Below, piece after piece: positions 61,910 to 64,000 of a stretch of DNA of 64,000 bases (the stretch's first letter is position 1; every line of letters begins with the position of its first letter). The notes under the pieces are model-generated. The model worked only from the letters and a program-made list of their open reading frames with translations, searched no databases and had not been told where the DNA came from. A program made the position numbers and the translations under genes. The DNA is from Ferroplasma sp. (GTDB taxonomy: Archaea > Thermoplasmatota > Thermoplasmata > Thermoplasmatales > Thermoplasmataceae), in NCBI RefSeq assembly GCF_031200575.1, contig NZ_CP133597.1, forward strand, positions 1,302,001-1,366,000. The letters run 5' to 3'.

Positions 61910-63085
61910 ATGCCTAAATTTTTAAACAGTAAAAATAGTGGTATAGTTATATATATAATATTGTTAATGTTGCTGACATTTTCTGTGCGGGCCAGCAACA
62001 ACCTGATACTTACCACAATTCCGCTAATATCAAAATATGATCTGAACTTTAACAGTGTTGAAATAGGTATACTTGCCGCAGTTGCAGTTGGAAGCACAGG
62101 CATAATGAGTGCAATGATAAATTCAAGGCTCTGCCCCGGGAGGAGAAGGAAATTATTCATTTCTTCCATTATAATATACACGATTCTTGAGCCGTTATTC
62201 TATTTCTCCAATACTTTCAGCATATGGTTGCTGGTTATACTGTCTGGATTCTTCTTCGGATCTGTGATGCCCAATATAATAAGCTCTGCAGGAACAATAA
62301 AGGATAAAAAAACAAGGGAAAGGACGTTAACACTGTACACGCTATCATTAAGTGCAAGCCTTGTAATCGGGCCCTTAATTGAATCATTTATACTGTTATA
62401 TTTTAACCTGTACCAGCTATTTTTATTTTTTATCCCTTTCGGGATTGTAGCAATAGTGTTGTCCTTTAAAATAAGATTCCCTGAGGAAGTTAGAGATAAA
62501 ACAAAAAAGAATCTAAATGTTTTTAAAAATCCAGGCTTCAGGTTATCTGTTTTCAACAATATATCCTATGATACCCCATTTGCATTAATATTAACGTTCG
62601 GCGGGATATTTGCAAGAACAGAATTCAATGCGCCATATTCCTTCGTTGAACTATTGCTGGCCGGTTTTTTTGGATTATCATTTTTGTCCAGGTTTTTTCT
62701 TTCATACAGGCCAGCGAAAAAATTGTATGTTACAACCACTGTGTCAATAATTATAACAGTCATGGGTTTGATACTGGTATATTTTTCGACAAGTTTAATC
62801 CTATATTTTGTTATTATATGCCTGCTTGGAATACCTCACGGTTTGACATTTCCTACATCGCTCACTGCATTATCAAGATCATTCAATGAGAGCGAAATAT
62901 CAGTTGCAAATACATATTTTTATGCACTGATGATGTTTCTTGCTGTCATTGTCCCATCTGTGGCGGGTTTGATGGTTTATTCAGTAGGTTTGAGGTTCAC
63001 CTTTCTTCTATTTGCCATCCCTGTAATTATACTGTTCGGATTGATTCTGCGTGAATACAAACATATGCCTGAAATAAATAACTAA
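61910..63085 (+). CDS. MFS transporter (paralogue of the one at 34012)
   Basis: A 391-residue, 12-helix MFS protein. VRASNNLILTTIPLISKYDL aligns with VRASNNMMMTTISLFSKYDL of the paralogue at the same residue number, which fixes the start at ATG 61910. Other shared segments are IGPLIESFIL with AGPALESYIL, and LLGIPHGLTFPTSLTALSRSF with LLGIPHGVTYPLSIVSISRTF. The frame is open back into the tRNA-Arg gene, but that extension is not credible. Substrate unknown. Confidence 0.85.
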   Translation: MPKFLNSKNSGIVIYIILLMLLTFSVRASNNLILTTIPLISKYDLNFNSVEIGILAAVAVGSTGIMSAMINSRLCPGRRRKLFISSIIIYTILEPLFYFSNTFSIWLLVILSGFFFGSVMPNIISSAGTIKDKKTRERTLTLYTLSLSASLVIGPLIESFILLYFNLYQLFLFFIPFGIVAIVLSFKIRFPEEVRDKTKKNLNVFKNPGFRLSVFNNISYDTPFALILTFGGIFARTEFNAPYSFVELLLAGFFGLSFLSRFFLSYRPAKKLYVTTTVSIIITVMGLILVYFSTSLILYFVIICLLGIPHGLTFPTSLTALSRSFNESEISVANTYFYALMMFLAVIVPSVAGLMVYSVGLRFTFLLFAIPVIILFGLILREYKHMPEINN

Positions 63086-63390
63086 ATTAATATTGATTCC
63101 CTGAACAAATGCTTAAATCAGGATATTGTGCTGCCTGGTTTTTACCAGCAATGTGCTCCTGGCAATTCAAGAGAATAATGAAAATAAGCATGCAGTAATA
63201 ACCTATTTATATATTTTTATATTATCAGGCTCTCCGCATATGTTAATCGCTGATGATGTAATACGACACTTTAACATGAAAACATCATGTTATTCCATCC
63301 ATTTGATGTATGAATTGCCATGACTGTAGTGCTATGAGTAACATATAAATGGATAGATATTTTAACCGGTTCAGGAGGAGAAACATGTTT

Positions 63391-63410
63391 TAGCTTCATG
63401 GCTGAAGCTA
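63391..63410. repeat. Perfect 8-bp inverted repeat (hairpin)
   Basis: TAGCTTCA and TGAAGCTA are separated by TGGC. It lies in the 443-bp region 63086-63528 between the MFS gene and the IS3-like element, which otherwise holds no supportable gene. It could be a terminator, an IS end hairpin or a relic of an IS200/IS605-type element. Confidence 0.6.
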
Positions 63411-63528
63411 TCAATGCACATCGAATGCCAGTAATTCATTTGGTTATGGCTCGTTTAAACTTATACACATCTAAAGAGATATATATATAACGAATAATCT
63501 ATATAAATATATAAGGGAGGCAATCTAA

Positions 63529-63792
63529 ATGCCTGGAAGAATATGGACCGGTGAGGAGTAGTACAGTATTATGATGGAATCATTCCAGAATCTTGATATT
63601 ACAATAGCAGAGATACGCAAGAACCATGGAATATCAGTACCAATGTTCTATAAATGGAAGGATCAGTTATTAGAGGGAAAGGATCCTGACAAAGCACTAA
63701 TGAAAGAGAATTAGGAACTAAAGGCAATAATAGGTGAAATGACCATAGCAAATGAGATTTTAAAAAAAAATTACATGAGGAGGAAAAGGTGA
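63529..63792 (+). pseudogene. IS3-family orfA with two in-frame amber stops
   Basis: The frame from ATG 63529 to TGA 63790-63792 (88 codons) reads as an IS3 orfA helix-turn-helix protein: ITIAEIRKNHGISVPMFYKW and EMTIANEILKK are typical. TAG interrupts it at 63559-63561 (after WTGEE, where relatives usually have Lys) and at 63712-63714 (after LMKEN, before ELKAIIGE). Both can be one-base changes of AAG or CAG. GGGAGG (63515-63520) is a good ribosome-binding site 8 nt before the ATG. The protein is not made full length unless the stops are read through. Confidence 0.8.
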
Positions 63793-64000
63793 GTTCTGTG
63801 GATGAAATGAATAATAAAGAAATTGAAGTAAAAAAAGCATGCTATTATTCCGGAATCAATAGAATAACATACTATTACAGGATAAAGCATGAAAGCATTG
63901 AGGACAGGATGTATATAACAAGGATTGACAGCAGCATTATTAGTAAAATAATAGATCTATGCAAAGAAAGAGTAACCTATAGCTATAACAGGATATGGGC
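63789..64000 (+). CDS. IS3-family transposase orfB (partial at window edge)
   Basis: From GTG 63789 a clean frame of 70 codons continues past the window end. It overlaps the orfA stop, as expected for IS3 elements. CYYSGINRITYYYRIKHES and the final VTYSYNRIWA correspond to the pre-integrase HTH_21 region (usual V.YGYRRI). The DDE catalytic domain lies outside the window. Confidence 0.8.
   Translation, partial: MSSVDEMNNKEIEVKKACYYSGINRITYYYRIKHESIEDRMYITRIDSSIISKIIDLCKERVTYSYNRIW

Larger units (their letters stand above)
63529..64000 (+). mobile_element. IS3-family insertion sequence (5' part, runs off the window)
   Basis: orfA-like and orfB-like frames overlap at 63789-63792 in the usual IS3 arrangement. 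The left terminal repeat is not recognisable with certainty and must lie upstream of 63529; the right part is beyond the window. Confidence 0.8.

Noticed and set aside
63126-63323. 65-codon plus-strand frame
   Set aside because: No recognisable family, no clear promoter or ribosome-binding site; composition is not distinct from intergenic DNA.
63559-63714. UAG codons in IS3 orfA read as pyrrolysine
   Set aside because: No pyl genes are seen, Thermoplasmatales are not known to use pyrrolysine, and the positions fit simple nonsense mutations.
1-64000. CRISPR array or cas genes
   Set aside because: No regularly spaced direct repeats and no Cas-like proteins were found on reading the window.

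Overview
This 64 kb window is chromosomal DNA from an archaeon, most likely of the order Thermoplasmatales (the acidophilic, wall-less Thermoplasma/Ferroplasma/Picrophilus group). The evidence is archaeal transcript-cleavage factor TFS, archaeal SRP54, a geranylgeranyl (archaeal lipid) reductase with its ferredoxin, an archaeal AsnRS-derived asparagine synthetase, a GHMP kinase of the kind used in the Thermoplasma mevalonate variant, two tRNA-Ser genes and a tRNA-Arg. In many cases a TATA-like box lies about 21 nt before the start codon, as expected for leaderless archaeal transcripts. Base composition is moderately AT-rich. The species cannot be named from the sequence alone.

Layout. 0-9 kb: a partial B12-binding radical SAM protein, an ornithine cyclodeaminase/alanine dehydrogenase-type enzyme, an APC permease, an AT-rich island with one odd small ORF, cysteine synthase, a sphingosine-phosphate-lyase-like PLP decarboxylase, an Asp/Glu racemase and an MFS transporter. 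8.3-13.1 kb: an unusual cassette in which two paralogous proteins of unknown family flank a processive GT2 (cellulose-synthase-like) glycosyltransferase and a KaiC/RecA-like ATPase. 13.2-17.5 kb: a four-carbon acid sugar kinase split at its domain boundary, PdxA-like dehydrogenase, a DHA2 exporter and a HAD phosphatase. 17.5-24.8 kb: M13 peptidase, glycerol kinase without a normal start codon, cupin, GNAT-like protein, dihydrolipoamide-dehydrogenase-like flavoprotein, and a domesticated IS1634-type transposase homologue. 24.8-38.1 kb: transporter block (APC, a sugar-type ABC operon with both permeases fused into one protein, APC, two MFS, APC, DHA2). 38.2-41.7 kb: cbiG-cbiA and an alkaline-phosphatase-superfamily hydrolase. 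41.7-43.1 kb: a TPP riboswitch controlling an MFS transporter. 43.2-47.0 kb: a giant DUF4011-type SF1 helicase with a C-terminal nuclease domain whose 3' end overlaps tRNA-Ser(GGA). 47.0-53.2 kb: housekeeping genes (Lrp/AsnC regulator divergent from asparagine synthetase, SDR, tRNA-Ser(CGA), CoA-binding protein, TFS, SRP54, GGR and ferredoxin). 53.4-63.1 kb: APC permease, Fe-ADH/ALDH operon, pyrophosphatase, DUF998 protein, GHMP kinase, DHA2 exporter, tRNA-Arg, MFS. 63.5-64 kb: the start of an IS3-family element whose orfA carries two amber stops.

Together the genes describe a heterotroph that scavenges amino acids, peptides and sugars: five APC permeases, eight MFS proteins and one ABC importer occur in 64 kb, alongside amino-acid and C4-sugar-acid catabolic enzymes. 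The most promising undescribed system is the glycosyltransferase/KaiC-like ATPase/paralogue-pair cassette. Next are the inactivated, host-promoter-driven transposase homologue, the split kinase and the riboswitch leader.
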